Of a stretch of 64,000 bases of DNA, positions 8,715 to 18,227 are shown one piece after another (the first letter of the stretch is position 1; the number at the start of each line of letters is the position of its first letter). The notes below the pieces were generated by a model, which did not search any database, was not told where the DNA came from, and saw only the letters and a list, made by a program, of their open reading frames with translations. The translations under genes and the position numbers were made by a program. The DNA is from UBA1930 sp943371535 (GTDB taxonomy: Bacteria > Bacteroidota > Bacteroidia > Chitinophagales > Chitinophagaceae), in NCBI GenBank assembly GCA_943371535.1, contig CALRVE020000001.1, positions 128,037 through 192,036 on the forward strand. The letters run 5' to 3'.

Positions 8715-10745
8715 ATGCATACCAATCGACTTATAAACGAAAGCTCACCCTATTTATTACAACATGCACACAACCCAGTAAATTGGTTTCCATGGGGCGA
8801 AGAAGCATTAACAAAAGCAAAAGCAGAAAATAAACCTATTTTAGTGAGCATTGGCTATGCAGCTTGCCATTGGTGCCATGTAATGGAAAAAGAAAGTTTT
8901 GAAAATGAAGCAACTGCTGCTATCATGAATGAACATTTTATTAATATTAAAATTGATAGAGAAGAACGCCCAGATTTAGATCATATTTACATGGATGCTG
9001 TTCAAGCAATTTCAGGAAGTGGTGGTTGGCCATTGAATGTATTTTTAACACCCGATTGTAAACCATTTTTTGGTGGAACTTATTTTCCGCCAGTAAAAGC
9101 GTACAATAGAAATAGCTGGACAGAAGTGCTTTTAAATATTGCAAAAGCATTCACCGAAAGGCATACTGAAATTGAAGAACAGGCTAATAAATTAACCAAT
9201 CATTTACTCAATGCCAACTTATTTGGTAATGTAAAAGCAGGTGCAAGCCATCATCTGTTTTCAGCAGAAACTGCACAAATTATTGCCGATAATATTTTAA
9301 AACAGGCCGATACTACTTGGGGCGGTTTTGGCAATGCTCCAAAATTTCCACAAACATTTTCTATTCAGTATCTATTAAGGCATTATCACTTTACAAAACA
9401 TGAACCATCGTTGCAACAAGCTTTATTGAGTTTAGATAAAATGATTGCTGGTGGCATTTACGATCAAATTGGAGGTGGCTTTGCACGTTATAGTACCGAT
9501 GCTCAATGGCTTGCACCTCATTTTGAAAAAATGTTGTACGACAATGCTTTATTAATAGGTGTTTTAAGCGAAGCATATCAACTAACAAAAAATACAGCTT
9601 ATGCAACCATTATCCATCAAACATTGGGTTTTATTGAAAGAGAAATGACGCATGAATTAGGTGGATTTTTTAGTGCTTTAGATGCCGATAGTGAAGGCGT
9701 TGAGGGTAAATTTTATACATGGAGTTTACAAGAAATTGAAGCAATTTTAGGTGATAATGCACAGCTATATTTAAAGTTTTATGAAATTACAAAAGAAGGC
9801 AACTGGGAACATACCAATATACTTTGGGTAACTAAATCATATCAAGAATTTGCATTGGAAAATAGTTTAACAGAAGAAGAATTGACTATTTTTTTAGAAC
9901 AATGCAACAATCAATTATTAGCAGAAAGAAACAAAAGAATCCGTCCAGCATTAGACGATAAAATTTTATTGGGTTGGAATGCATTAATGATTACTGCTTA
10001 TTGCAAAGCTTATGCAGCAACGGCCAATGAAAAATATAAACAAATTGCTATCGCTAACATTGCATTTTTGGAAGAAAAATTTATACAGTTAGATGGTAGT
10101 TGGTACCATACCTATAAAAATAATCAAGCTAAAATTCCAGCATTTTTAGACGATTATGCGTACACTATACAATGCTATATTCATTTACAAGAGATTACGG
10201 GTAATCAAGTATATTTAGAAAAAGCAGCTACAATAACCAGTTATGTAATTGAACATTTTAGCGATGAGGGTGGACTTTTTTATTATACTCATCAAAATCA
10301 AAACGATATTATTGTTCGAAAAAAAGAAGTGTACGATGGTGCAACACCTAGTGGAAATGCTGTTATGGCTATTAATTTGGCTTATTTAGGGGTGATATTT
10401 AATAATATACATTGGCAAGAAAGAGCCGATAATAATTGTATTTTATTAAATAATGCACTAACAAAATATCCAACTTCATTTGGCGTTTGGGCTAGTTTTT
10501 TGCAACAAAAAGTAGTTGGATTAAAAGAAATTGTTATAACAGGAAAAAATTTTACGCAATCGTTGTCGCTTATAAATCAATCATATATACCAAATAAAGT
10601 CATCCAAAGTACCGATTTTGAAAAAAATAATTTTCCTTTATTGGCAAATAAGTTAATAAAAGCAGAAAATACCTTTTATTTGTGCAAAAATTATAGCTGC
10701 TTAGAACCTACTAATAATTTAGAGTCGTTTTTAGCAATTATGTAA
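8715..10745 (+). CDS. YyaL-type thioredoxin-domain protein (DUF255)
   Basis: 676 aa, a full-length member of the family that includes bacterial YyaL and animal SPATA20. The N-terminal thioredoxin-like domain opens with NESSPYLLQHAHNPVNW and has a CHWC motif (Cys51-Cys54). The rest is an alpha/alpha-barrel region resembling glycosidase and epimerase folds (DAQWLAPHFEKMLYDNA near residue 260, and SGNAVMAINLAYLG near 545). There is no signal peptide, so it is cytoplasmic. Its biochemical activity is not established; a redox or sugar-related role is only suggested by the folds. It is transcribed alone, between two terminators. Confidence 0.9.
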   Translation: MHTNRLINESSPYLLQHAHNPVNWFPWGEEALTKAKAENKPILVSIGYAACHWCHVMEKESFENEATAAIMNEHFINIKIDREERPDLDHIYMDAVQAISGSGGWPLNVFLTPDCKPFFGGTYFPPVKAYNRNSWTEVLLNIAKAFTERHTEIEEQANKLTNHLLNANLFGNVKAGASHHLFSAETAQIIADNILKQADTTWGGFGNAPKFPQTFSIQYLLRHYHFTKHEPSLQQALLSLDKMIAGGIYDQIGGGFARYSTDAQWLAPHFEKMLYDNALLIGVLSEAYQLTKNTAYATIIHQTLGFIEREMTHELGGFFSALDADSEGVEGKFYTWSLQEIEAILGDNAQLYLKFYEITKEGNWEHTNILWVTKSYQEFALENSLTEEELTIFLEQCNNQLLAERNKRIRPALDDKILLGWNALMITAYCKAYAATANEKYKQIAIANIAFLEEKFIQLDGSWYHTYKNNQAKIPAFLDDYAYTIQCYIHLQEITGNQVYLEKAATITSYVIEHFSDEGGLFYYTHQNQNDIIVRKKEVYDGATPSGNAVMAINLAYLGVIFNNIHWQERADNNCILLNNALTKYPTSFGVWASFLQQKVVGLKEIVITGKNFTQSLSLINQSYIPNKVIQSTDFEKNNFPLLANKLIKAENTFYLCKNYSCLEPTNNLESFLAIM

Positions 10746-10851
10746 CAATGTAAATGTTTAATTTGGCTGCTCAAACTAAATGGTAGATGGGTTAAACTTT
10801 ACATGAATACGTTTTTTTAGGCAATAAATGCGAAACTCTAGCGTTTATGAG

Positions 10852-10873
10852 TACCCAAAAGTGGGTATTTTTT
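10852..10873 (+). terminator. Terminator after the YyaL-type gene
   Basis: A short 6-bp stem TACCCA/TGGGTA with loop AAAG is followed by six T. It lies about 105 bp past the stop codon and just before the gldK promoter. Confidence 0.6.
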
Positions 10874-10882
10874 AAAAAATAG

Positions 10883-10912
10883 TTGTTTCAAAAACATAAT
10901 TTTATATATTTG
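10883..10912 (+). promoter_or_regulatory. Promoter of the gldKLMN operon
   Basis: TTG (10883-10885), a 19-bp spacer and TATATTTG (10905-10912) match the Bacteroidetes primary sigma factor consensus. Expected transcription start is near 10919, giving a leader of about 20 nt to the gldK ATG at 10941. Confidence 0.7.
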
Positions 10913-10940
10913 TTCACTACCCTTCAATCATTTTAGTAGA

Positions 10941-12236
10941 ATGAGAAATAGATTTAGTGTTTTCCTGTTACCAGCATTACTAATTAGTATGGTGGCTTGT
11001 AACAAAAAAAGTAAGGTGAAAGGAACACCTGATAATGGTCAGTTAATGGGCGAAGCTCCAGCTGCAAAACCAAGTGCCGGTAGGCCTTTTGGTATGGTAT
11101 ACGTACCTCCAGGGACATTTCATATGGGTCCTAGTGACGAAGACGTTAACTTCAACTACACAGCAAGAAACAAACAAGTTTCTATCAATGGTTTTTGGAT
11201 GGACGCTACCGAAATCACCAATAATGAATATCGTCAATTTGTAAATTGGACTAGAGATTCTATTGCACTAAAAGAACTTGGTTTTGTAAAAACTACAAGT
11301 GGTGGTGGTGGAAGCGATTCTGCTGTTGCAGTTGATTGGTCTAAGAGAAAAGATATAAAATTTGATCAGGCATCTTTAGAAAAATTAGGTAATAAATTAA
11401 TGATTGATGCACCTGATAGATTGTATGGTAAAGTAGAAGTAGATCCTAAGAAAATTGTTTATCATATCGAGTACTTTGATATGAGAGAAGCAGCTAAATT
11501 GGAAAATAAAGACGCTAAGCGTAAAACTTTCATTAAAAAGTTCGATCAACAAATTTATCCTGATACATTGGTTTGGATGAGAGATTTCTCTTATTCTTAT
11601 AATGATCCAATGGCTAAGAGATATTATTCTCACCCATCTTTTGGTAACTATCCAGTAGTTGGTATAAGTTGGAAGCAAGCTGTTGCTTTCTGTCATTGGA
11701 GAACACACTATCAAAATAGTTTCTTAGAGAAAAAGAAAAGAGCTGTTGAAAGTGATTTTAGATTACCAAGCGAAGCAGAATGGGAATATGCTGCTCGTGG
11801 CGGAAGAACAAATTCAATGTTTCCGTGGGGTAACTATTATTTAAGAAATAAAAAAGGTTGTTTATTAGCTAACTTTAAACCTGGCAGAGGTAACTATCCT
11901 GAAGATGGTGGATTTTACACTGTTAGAGCAGACGCATATTGGCCAAATGATTATGGCTTATATAATATGTCTGGTAACGTAGCAGAGTGGACTGAATCAT
12001 ATTTCTATGAGGGGGCTTATAATCTTATTCATGATATGAATCCGGATGTTCGTTACGATGCAAAAGACGAAGATCCTCCAAGAATGAAAAGAAAAGTTGT
12101 AAGAGGTGGTAGCTGGAAAGACGTAGGCTATTATTTACAAACTGGTACTAGATCTTATGAGTATCAAGATACATCAAAATCGTACATCGGGTTTCGTTGT
12201 GTAATTGATTTAGCTCCAAGAGCAAGTAAAAAATAA
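10941..12236 (+). CDS. gldK: Gliding motility/T9SS lipoprotein GldK
   Basis: Outer-membrane-associated lipoprotein that forms the periplasmic ring of the type IX secretion system with GldN. The signal peptide ends in a lipobox with Cys20 (MVAC). The body belongs to the formylglycine-generating-enzyme/sulfatase-modifying fold: MVYVPPGTFHMGPSDED near residue 52, DATEITNNEYRQFVNWT near 93, DFRLPSEAEWEYAARGG near 272 and GNVAEWTES near 349, ending GFRCV. Length (431 aa) and position at the head of gldKLMN fit the family. GldK is thought to keep the fold without acting as an enzyme. Confidence 0.95.
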   Translation: MRNRFSVFLLPALLISMVACNKKSKVKGTPDNGQLMGEAPAAKPSAGRPFGMVYVPPGTFHMGPSDEDVNFNYTARNKQVSINGFWMDATEITNNEYRQFVNWTRDSIALKELGFVKTTSGGGGSDSAVAVDWSKRKDIKFDQASLEKLGNKLMIDAPDRLYGKVEVDPKKIVYHIEYFDMREAAKLENKDAKRKTFIKKFDQQIYPDTLVWMRDFSYSYNDPMAKRYYSHPSFGNYPVVGISWKQAVAFCHWRTHYQNSFLEKKKRAVESDFRLPSEAEWEYAARGGRTNSMFPWGNYYLRNKKGCLLANFKPGRGNYPEDGGFYTVRADAYWPNDYGLYNMSGNVAEWTESYFYEGAYNLIHDMNPDVRYDAKDEDPPRMKRKVVRGGSWKDVGYYLQTGTRSYEYQDTSKSYIGFRCVIDLAPRASKK

Positions 12237-12292
12237 TTTAGTAAACTCACTTATCGACAAATTTTTAAAGAAACTTATTGATATACTTCGCC

Positions 12293-12343
12293 TTTCGCTT
12301 ACGTAAGGAGGTGTGTCTATGTTTTCCTATATTTTAATTTAAA
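12293..12343 (+). other. Strong Shine-Dalgarno and 7-codon mini-ORF between gldK and gldL
   Basis: The 142-bp gldK-gldL gap holds AAGGAGGTG, complementary to the usual 3' end of 16S rRNA, eight bases before an ATG that opens MFSYILI and a stop. Bacteroidetes genes rarely use such sites, so it stands out. GCTTACGTAAG just upstream contains a TTACGTAA palindrome. Translation of the mini-ORF is not demonstrated. Confidence 0.3.
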
Positions 12344-12378
12344 AAATCAACTTCAAAAAACACTTAAAACTGTAAAAA

Positions 12379-13143
12379 ATGGCAGCAAAAATTCCTCCTA
12401 AAGTAGGCAAATTCGTTGACGTATTAGTTTCTGTAGCGGCGGCTATCGTATTATTCGGGGCTCTTCAAAAATTAATGCACACTAAACTAGCAGATTTATT
12501 CTTACAAATTGGTCTATACTCAGAAGCCATTATCTTCTTAGGTTATGGTGTTTTATATATGATTTACCCTGCAATGGATGAACATGAAGTACATGTTCCA
12601 GGTTTAGAAGCAGAAAAAGGTAATCCAGCTTTAAAAACGATGGAAAAAATGTTGGCTGAAGCTGATATTACTCCAACTAACTTAAGTAAATTAAGTTCTG
12701 GTTTCCAAAAATTAGGAACTACTGTATCTAACATGGGTGAAATTAGTGATGTTGTAAAATCAACTGGCGATTTTTCTGCAAAAACTAAAGAGGCAGCAAC
12801 TGCTTTAGGTTCTGTAGCTGTAGCTGTAAACCAAGCAACCCAATCTTTAGGTTCATTTAATGAAGCTTCTGAAAGTACCAAACAATTCCATGGTCAAGTT
12901 CAAGTGTTAACGAAGAATTTATCTTCTTTAAATACTATTTACGAATTAGAGTTACAAGAAAGTAACAATCACTTAAAATCTTTAAACCAGTTTTATGGTA
13001 AGTTAGCACAAGCAAGTGCAGCTATGAATGGAACTGCAGAAGATGCTGAAAAAGCTAAACAACAAATTGCTGCATTAGCAGGAAACTTAACAAAGTTGAA
13101 CGCTGTTTATGGCAATATGTTAAGTGCAATGGCTGGAAGATAA
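12379..13143 (+). CDS. gldL: T9SS inner-membrane motor protein GldL
   Basis: GldL and GldM form the proton-driven motor of the type IX secretion and gliding machinery. The 254-aa protein has two N-terminal membrane spans: about residues 14-33 (VSVAAAIVLFGALQKL) and 40-62 (IGLYSEAIIFLGYGVLYM). A long cytoplasmic helical region rich in Ala, Ser, Lys and Gln follows. The span-1/span-2 layout and EAIIF (Glu in span 2) match the motor subunit. It follows gldK by 142 bp and precedes gldM by 64 bp. Confidence 0.93.
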   Translation: MAAKIPPKVGKFVDVLVSVAAAIVLFGALQKLMHTKLADLFLQIGLYSEAIIFLGYGVLYMIYPAMDEHEVHVPGLEAEKGNPALKTMEKMLAEADITPTNLSKLSSGFQKLGTTVSNMGEISDVVKSTGDFSAKTKEAATALGSVAVAVNQATQSLGSFNEASESTKQFHGQVQVLTKNLSSLNTIYELELQESNNHLKSLNQFYGKLAQASAAMNGTAEDAEKAKQQIAALAGNLTKLNAVYGNMLSAMAGR

Positions 13144-13207
13144 TTCTTCAAAGGCTATTGTTTGTACTAAACCCTATTTGTAAATTATATTAATAAATTA
13201 AATACAC

Positions 13208-14791
13208 ATGGCACTACCTAAGGAGCCACGGCAGAAGATGATTAACTTGATGTATTTAGTGTTAACAGCACTACTTGCATTAAACGTATCATCAGAAATT
13301 TTACATGCCTTTAAAACTGTAAAAAGTAGTTTGGAAAGTTCAAGTACATTGGCTAGTAGTAAAACTGCACAATTATTTGAATCTTTCAAGGATAAAGTAG
13401 ACGATCCTAAAACCAAGGAATTAGCTACTATTTGGTTTGCTAAAGCCACGGAAGCTCAAAAAATGTCTAATGATGCTTTCAAATATGTTGAGGATTTAAA
13501 AATGGAGCTTATGGTTGAAGCTGGTTATGATAAAGCTACAGATACAAGTAAAGGCAGAAATCCAATTTTTAAAGAAGATAATTTAGAAGCTGCAACAAGA
13601 TTATTTGTTGAGGAAGCTCCTGTTGGAAAAGCAAAAGGTAAAGATTTATTTAAAAAGTTAGAAAGTTTTCGAAAAGGTTTATTGGCATTAGACACTGCTG
13701 TAAACGAGGAATTGGCTCTTACGATTCCTATTGATTTAACAATACCTAAAACCCAATCTACTGGTAATGCTGGTTCTTGGGAAGCAGCATATTTTAGAAT
13801 GGCACCCACTATTGCAGCATTAACCATTTTGAGTAAATTCCAAAATGATATTCGAAATGCAGAATCTCAAGTAGTTGAATTGTGTCACAAAAAAGTAGGT
13901 GAAGTAAAAATTAAATACGATCAATTTAAGGCCATTGCTAATGCTTCATCATCTTATGTAATGGGCGGTGATGAAATTATTATCAATGCCGGTGTTGGTG
14001 CATTTAGTAGTGCAGCAAAACCAACTGTAACAATTGATGGTGCTGGTGCAACAGCACTACCAGATGGTAGCTATGAGTACAAATTCAATGCCCCAGCTGC
14101 TGCTGGTGAATATACTAAAAAGGTTAAAGTAAGTTTTGTTAAGCCTGATGGAACTGTTGCAACGGTTGATAAGGATATTAAATATACTGTGGGACAGCAA
14201 GCAGGTTTAACTGTATCTACCGATAAAACAAGGGTATTTTATGCTGGTTCTGTAGAAAATGAATTAAGTGTTACTGGTTCTGGTGGTGCTGAGCAAATTC
14301 AATTAAGTATTGAAGGTTCCCCTGGAATAACTAAAGAAGACAGAGGGAAGGGATTTTTTATAGTTAAATGTACTCAACCTGGAACTGCTATTGTAAAAGT
14401 GACTGACTTAAAGTCTAAAGCTACTCAAACACTTACAATACCTATTAAACCTGTACCAGATCCAATTCCACAAGTTGAAGGAAAAAGAGGAGGTGATATT
14501 TCTCCAGAGCAATTTAAAAGAGCTAGTGGTTTAGCTTCAAGGATGAAAGATTTTGTTTTTGGGGACTATAAATGGACTGTTTCTTCTTTTAGAATGTATT
14601 TTACTGGACCTGGGTTTGAAGAAGGTAGTAAAGTAGTAGAGGTATCTGGAAACGCATTTAATGCTGAAGCAAGACGTTGGATGGGAAAATGTGAATCTGG
14701 TACAACCGTTGTAATAGACCAAATTAAATTAGTTGATGTTATTGGTAACAGAAGACCACTCGAAGAATCTCTTACTTTTGTAATGGAATAA
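13208..14791 (+). CDS. gldM: T9SS motor/periplasmic shaft protein GldM
   Basis: 527 aa. Starts MALPKEPRQKMINLMYLV, as usual for the family. A single N-terminal membrane span (about residues 11-32) anchors a long periplasmic part of helical and Ig-like domains that reaches the GldK/GldN ring. Conserved landmarks include KMINLMYLVLTALLALNVS and the C-terminal stretch DYKWTVSSFRMYFTGPG. GldM couples motion of GldL to protein secretion across the outer membrane. The gldN start is 10 bp after the gldM stop, so the two are surely cotranscribed. Confidence 0.95.
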   Translation: MALPKEPRQKMINLMYLVLTALLALNVSSEILHAFKTVKSSLESSSTLASSKTAQLFESFKDKVDDPKTKELATIWFAKATEAQKMSNDAFKYVEDLKMELMVEAGYDKATDTSKGRNPIFKEDNLEAATRLFVEEAPVGKAKGKDLFKKLESFRKGLLALDTAVNEELALTIPIDLTIPKTQSTGNAGSWEAAYFRMAPTIAALTILSKFQNDIRNAESQVVELCHKKVGEVKIKYDQFKAIANASSSYVMGGDEIIINAGVGAFSSAAKPTVTIDGAGATALPDGSYEYKFNAPAAAGEYTKKVKVSFVKPDGTVATVDKDIKYTVGQQAGLTVSTDKTRVFYAGSVENELSVTGSGGAEQIQLSIEGSPGITKEDRGKGFFIVKCTQPGTAIVKVTDLKSKATQTLTIPIKPVPDPIPQVEGKRGGDISPEQFKRASGLASRMKDFVFGDYKWTVSSFRMYFTGPGFEEGSKVVEVSGNAFNAEARRWMGKCESGTTVVIDQIKLVDVIGNRRPLEESLTFVME

Positions 14792-14801
14792 AGTATTTTA
14801 T

Positions 14802-15914
14802 ATGAAAAATTATTTTCTTTTATTTATCGCATTCGTAACTGTAATCTCTACGGTTTATGACGCAAATGCTCAAGGTAGAGGAAGGGGCAGAGGTACAACT
14901 ACTCCACCACCTACTACTGGTGGGGCTACTACTGGTAACCCTGCACCACCTACAACTGGTGGAGGCAGAGATACATCAAAACCTAAGACAACCTTTATTA
15001 CTCCCAAAAAAACTATTGACACTGCTCGAGCTAATAAAGAGTCTAGTGGAAAAGAGTATGGTGCAGAAGTAAAAGCTAGCAGAAGAAACGCATTTGCATA
15101 TACTAAAGAATCTTTAAGTGATCGTAAACCTTTGGCTTATGATCATGTAAGAGAAGATGATGCAACATATAGTCAGTTTGTGTGGAGAGAAATTGATGGT
15201 AGAGAAAAAATAAACTTACCTTTTATTTATTCTGCTAAAGATGAAACTGGAGATCAGCGTTTCTTTTCGATACTTATTACAGCTTTAAAAGACTCATATA
15301 AAAATGGGGGCGATTTATTGGCATTTTCACCAGAGGATGATCGATTTACTACACCGCTTTCGTTGAATGAAGTTTTAGCATTGTCTTCACCGGAAACTAA
15401 TATTTTAGATACTCAATATGCAAAGAATGTGGATGATGAAAATGTAATGGATACATTCATTACTTGGAAGAAAAGTGATATTGCCCCTAAACCTGATTCA
15501 GTTTTTAAATTTAGAATTAAAGAACAGTGGTTTTTCGATAAGGAAGCAAGTAGAATGACTGTAAGAATTATTGGCATTGCTCCAATGGCTCCAGATATTA
15601 CTATCTCTGGTCCAAAGGTAAAAAATGCTGGACCACCAAAATACAATCCAATTTTTTGGATTTATTATCCTGATTTAAGACCAACTTTATCAAGAACTTT
15701 TGCCTATAACCCAAAAAATATGGGCGGCAGATTAACTTGGGAAGAGGTATTTGAAGGTAGATTCTTTAGTAGTTATATTACAAAATCTACTTTGAACAAT
15801 CCAAAGGATTTAACTTTAGCTAGATTAATTCAAGATCCTTTGTACCAACTATTAGAAGGTGAAAACATCAAAGAAAAATTATTCAATTATGAGCAAGATT
15901 TGTGGTCTTACTAA
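14802..15914 (+). CDS. gldN: T9SS ring protein GldN
   Basis: 370 aa with a signal peptide cleaved near residue 24 (DANA-Q). It then has a low-complexity lead of Gly-Arg and Thr/Pro/Gly repeats (GRGRGRGTTTPPPTTGG), whose DNA holds two CCACC...GGTGG inverted repeats. The conserved GldN body begins near residue 90 (DRKPLAYDHVREDD) and includes DDRFTTPLSLNEV and PIFWIYYPDLRPTLSR. GldN binds GldK in the periplasmic ring of the type IX secretion system. The repeat-rich lead is longer than needed for the fold and is probably a flexible linker. Confidence 0.94.
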   Translation: MKNYFLLFIAFVTVISTVYDANAQGRGRGRGTTTPPPTTGGATTGNPAPPTTGGGRDTSKPKTTFITPKKTIDTARANKESSGKEYGAEVKASRRNAFAYTKESLSDRKPLAYDHVREDDATYSQFVWREIDGREKINLPFIYSAKDETGDQRFFSILITALKDSYKNGGDLLAFSPEDDRFTTPLSLNEVLALSSPETNILDTQYAKNVDDENVMDTFITWKKSDIAPKPDSVFKFRIKEQWFFDKEASRMTVRIIGIAPMAPDITISGPKVKNAGPPKYNPIFWIYYPDLRPTLSRTFAYNPKNMGGRLTWEEVFEGRFFSSYITKSTLNNPKDLTLARLIQDPLYQLLEGENIKEKLFNYEQDLWSY

Positions 15915-15941
15915 TTGAAAATTAAAATAGAAGAATATTAT

Positions 15942-15975
15942 AAAAAGAGGAGTTCAATATTGAACTCCTCTTTTT
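15942..15975. terminator. Bidirectional terminator after gldN
   Basis: A perfect 17-bp inverted repeat (left arm AAAAAGAGGAGTTCAAT) with A/T ends on both sides. It sits between gldN and the convergent fatty acid hydroxylase gene, so it can serve both strands. Confidence 0.85.
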
Positions 15976-16040
15976 ATGTAAATTACTACTAAAACTCTAA
16001 AGCACTGAATCAAATAATTACTTGAATTTTGGTTTGTTTA

Positions 16041-16865
16041 TTATTTCATTTTACTAAACGGACTTTTTAACAATTGCACAAAGTTTTCGTCTTGTTCATT
16101 GGGATAATATCTATCTAAGCCATATTTAATTTGTTGATGCTCTAAATGCATAAATGTACCTAGTAGTCTATCCCAAATGCTTAAAATTGCTCCATAATTA
16201 CTATCGGTAAAAGGTTGTTTGTAATGATGATGTACTTTATGCATATTTGGCGAAACCACTATAAAACTTATTCCTTTATCGATCCATTTGGGTAAGCTAA
16301 TATTAGCATGGGTAAAAGCCGTAGCAATAATTAAAATGGTTTGAAAAATCATCACAGCAAACATGGGTGCACCACTTACCAAAATACCCATAAAAAAGAA
16401 AATACCACGTAAAATACTTTCTATAGGATGATGACGTAACCCTGTTGTTACATCTACATTATTATCGGCATGGTGTATTACATGAAAACGCCATAAAAAA
16501 GGAATTTTATGTTCTGTAATATGTACCAGCCATCCACCAAAAAAGTCGAGTACTAAAAAAGAAATGATAATGCTACCTACTACACCAACATTTAACCAAT
16601 GCACTAAACCAATTTGTTCAGCTTTACACCAATCACTCAGTTTTACTATCAGTATAGCTAAAAAAGTATGAATTATTAAGTGAATAACTGTAAAAGAAAA
16701 GTTTACACCTGCATGGCGTAATTTGTTCTTTTTGTACTGCAAGTTTATTAATGGAATACTGCCTTCTAGTATCCAAAAAAAGAGTAATCCTCCAACTAAA
16801 AAAGCCATTCTTTCTAACGGCCTTTGTTCAAGCGTAGAAAAATGTTGAATAATTTGTTCAAACAT
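16041..16865 (-). CDS. Fatty acid hydroxylase/sterol desaturase family membrane protein
   Basis: 274 aa with four or more membrane spans. It carries the di-iron histidine motifs of the family: HITEH near residue 117, HVIHHADNN near 130, then LRHHPIES and NMHKVHHHYKQP near 225. These enzymes hydroxylate or desaturate lipids in the membrane using oxygen; the substrate (fatty acid, sphingolipid, carotenoid or sterol-like) cannot be read from the sequence. It follows the ABC permease gene by about 56 bp on the same strand and could be in its operon. Confidence 0.85.
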   Translation of the reverse strand: MFEQIIQHFSTLEQRPLERMAFLVGGLLFFWILEGSIPLINLQYKKNKLRHAGVNFSFTVIHLIIHTFLAILIVKLSDWCKAEQIGLVHWLNVGVVGSIIISFLVLDFFGGWLVHITEHKIPFLWRFHVIHHADNNVDVTTGLRHHPIESILRGIFFFMGILVSGAPMFAVMIFQTILIIATAFTHANISLPKWIDKGISFIVVSPNMHKVHHHYKQPFTDSNYGAILSIWDRLLGTFMHLEHQQIKYGLDRYYPNEQDENFVQLLKSPFSKMK

Positions 16866-16921
16866 ATAGCAAAAGGTTTAAGTTATTAGCAATCGTTGAG
16901 CAAGTTAATTAATAGTACGCT

Positions 16922-18109
16922 TTATTTTGTTGATTGAATATACTTTTTTATAGTAGTATAATTAACCAACCACAACAATACCAAAACTATAATTGAAGTA
17001 ACAATAGTAGTCCACGAAATAAATGCACTTGTGAAAATATTTTGCTTTTGTAAAAAGGCAGATAGCAAATATTGGATTATTGAGATTACCAATAACGTAA
17101 AACCAATAATGATAATATTGGGAGGGAAAAATTGCTTCATTAAAAATTTACTCAGCTGTTTGGGCGATGCTCCTAAAGTAATTAATAGTTGAATTTCATC
17201 TTTACAAGATGCAATAGTAAGTTGTATAAACAAAGTAAAAACCAATAATGCAAACAGCAACATTATTGCACCAGTAACCCAACTTACATTCACCACCACT
17301 TCAACAATTTTCCTGTATTTGCTAAAACGAGTTTTATCGGCATCTGTGGTTAAGCCTTTTTGTTGCAAATAATTTACTAAAGCAGGATTACCAGGATCTT
17401 TTGTTCTTATTACTACACGGCTTGGTTTACTGCTTTGTTGATTGCCCAATTTTTGATTGGCCCAATTCATAAAACTTTGTGGTACCAATACACTCGAAGT
17501 TCTATCACTAAAACCTACAATTCTTCCTCTATAGCTTTGAGCAACACCATAACTGTTGTATAAGTTTACTTTAAACGACAACATTTTTAATGCGTCTGGC
17601 GTAATTTGAGGGTAGCCTTGTGAAACGGAGAATTGGAAATTATAAATATCTAAAAACATATTGGGAATAATCATAGGAATAAAATCGGCATCTTCATTCC
17701 ATTGCCAATCTTTGCTATTAACGTCTATAAAATCATCTCCAACACTTTCAAAAGCAATATCTGTATAAAAAGGAAATGCAGGTATTAAACTTTCAATAGA
17801 AGCTTTAAACCTTCCAGGACTAATATTTCCAACAGATTCAATAAAAGGTTGTTGTTGTAAATCCTTCAACGTTTCATCGCTTAAAGTTGTTGCATTTAAG
17901 GTATTGTTGTTTACTACTTTATTAATTACCAAAAAGTTGGCAGTACTATCTTGATTGGTTTTACCTTGTAATAAATCGTTGTAATTGGCTTGTATTTGTA
18001 TAGCCGAAAGTATTAGCAAAAGTGCTACACTCAAACCCACAAACGCCATAATGAAACGAGTTCGTCCGGCCGAGGTTTTAATTATTTTTTTAAGAAGTGT
18101 AAATAACAT
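16922..18109 (-). CDS. FtsX/LolC-like ABC transporter permease
   Basis: 395 aa from the ATG at 18109; an in-frame extension to 18151 runs into repeat DNA and is not likely used. One N-terminal membrane span (FIMAFVGLSVALLLILSAI) is followed by a large periplasmic domain. Three C-terminal spans surround the typical loop LGASPKQLSKFLMKQF. This is the layout of FtsX, LolC/E and MacB-type permeases. The matching ATPase lies upstream at 18480-19127 on the same strand, separated by a 370-bp repeat region. What is exported (lipoprotein, lipid or drug) is unknown. Confidence 0.75.
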   Translation of the reverse strand: MLFTLLKKIIKTSAGRTRFIMAFVGLSVALLLILSAIQIQANYNDLLQGKTNQDSTANFLVINKVVNNNTLNATTLSDETLKDLQQQPFIESVGNISPGRFKASIESLIPAFPFYTDIAFESVGDDFIDVNSKDWQWNEDADFIPMIIPNMFLDIYNFQFSVSQGYPQITPDALKMLSFKVNLYNSYGVAQSYRGRIVGFSDRTSSVLVPQSFMNWANQKLGNQQSSKPSRVVIRTKDPGNPALVNYLQQKGLTTDADKTRFSKYRKIVEVVVNVSWVTGAIMLLFALLVFTLFIQLTIASCKDEIQLLITLGASPKQLSKFLMKQFFPPNIIIIGFTLLVISIIQYLLSAFLQKQNIFTSAFISWTTIVTSIIVLVLLWLVNYTTIKKYIQSTK

Positions 18110-18125
18110 ATTTGTCTTTTTTGTT

Positions 18126-18227
18126 ATGCCACTGAGACACAAAGAGCACAAAGTATCACATAGGTATTTTCAAACTTTATACTAAAAAACTCTGTGCAAT
18201 TCCTCACCTCAGTTTCTCAGTGGTTAA
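18126..18227. repeat. CACTGAGA...TCTCAGTGG element (CACAGAG repeat family)
   Basis: About 100 bp with inverted ends CCACTGAGA (from 18129) and TCTCAGTGG (to 18223), and ACAAAGAGCACAAAG inside. The same family is seen at 40167-40247 and 40257-40336, with half elements at 18340-18376 and 60341-60379. Confidence 0.65.

Noticed and set aside
14857..15072. Leu-rich frame overlapping the start of gldN
   Set aside because: It is a shadow of the repeated Thr/Pro/Gly codons of GldN, with no own start signal or family match.
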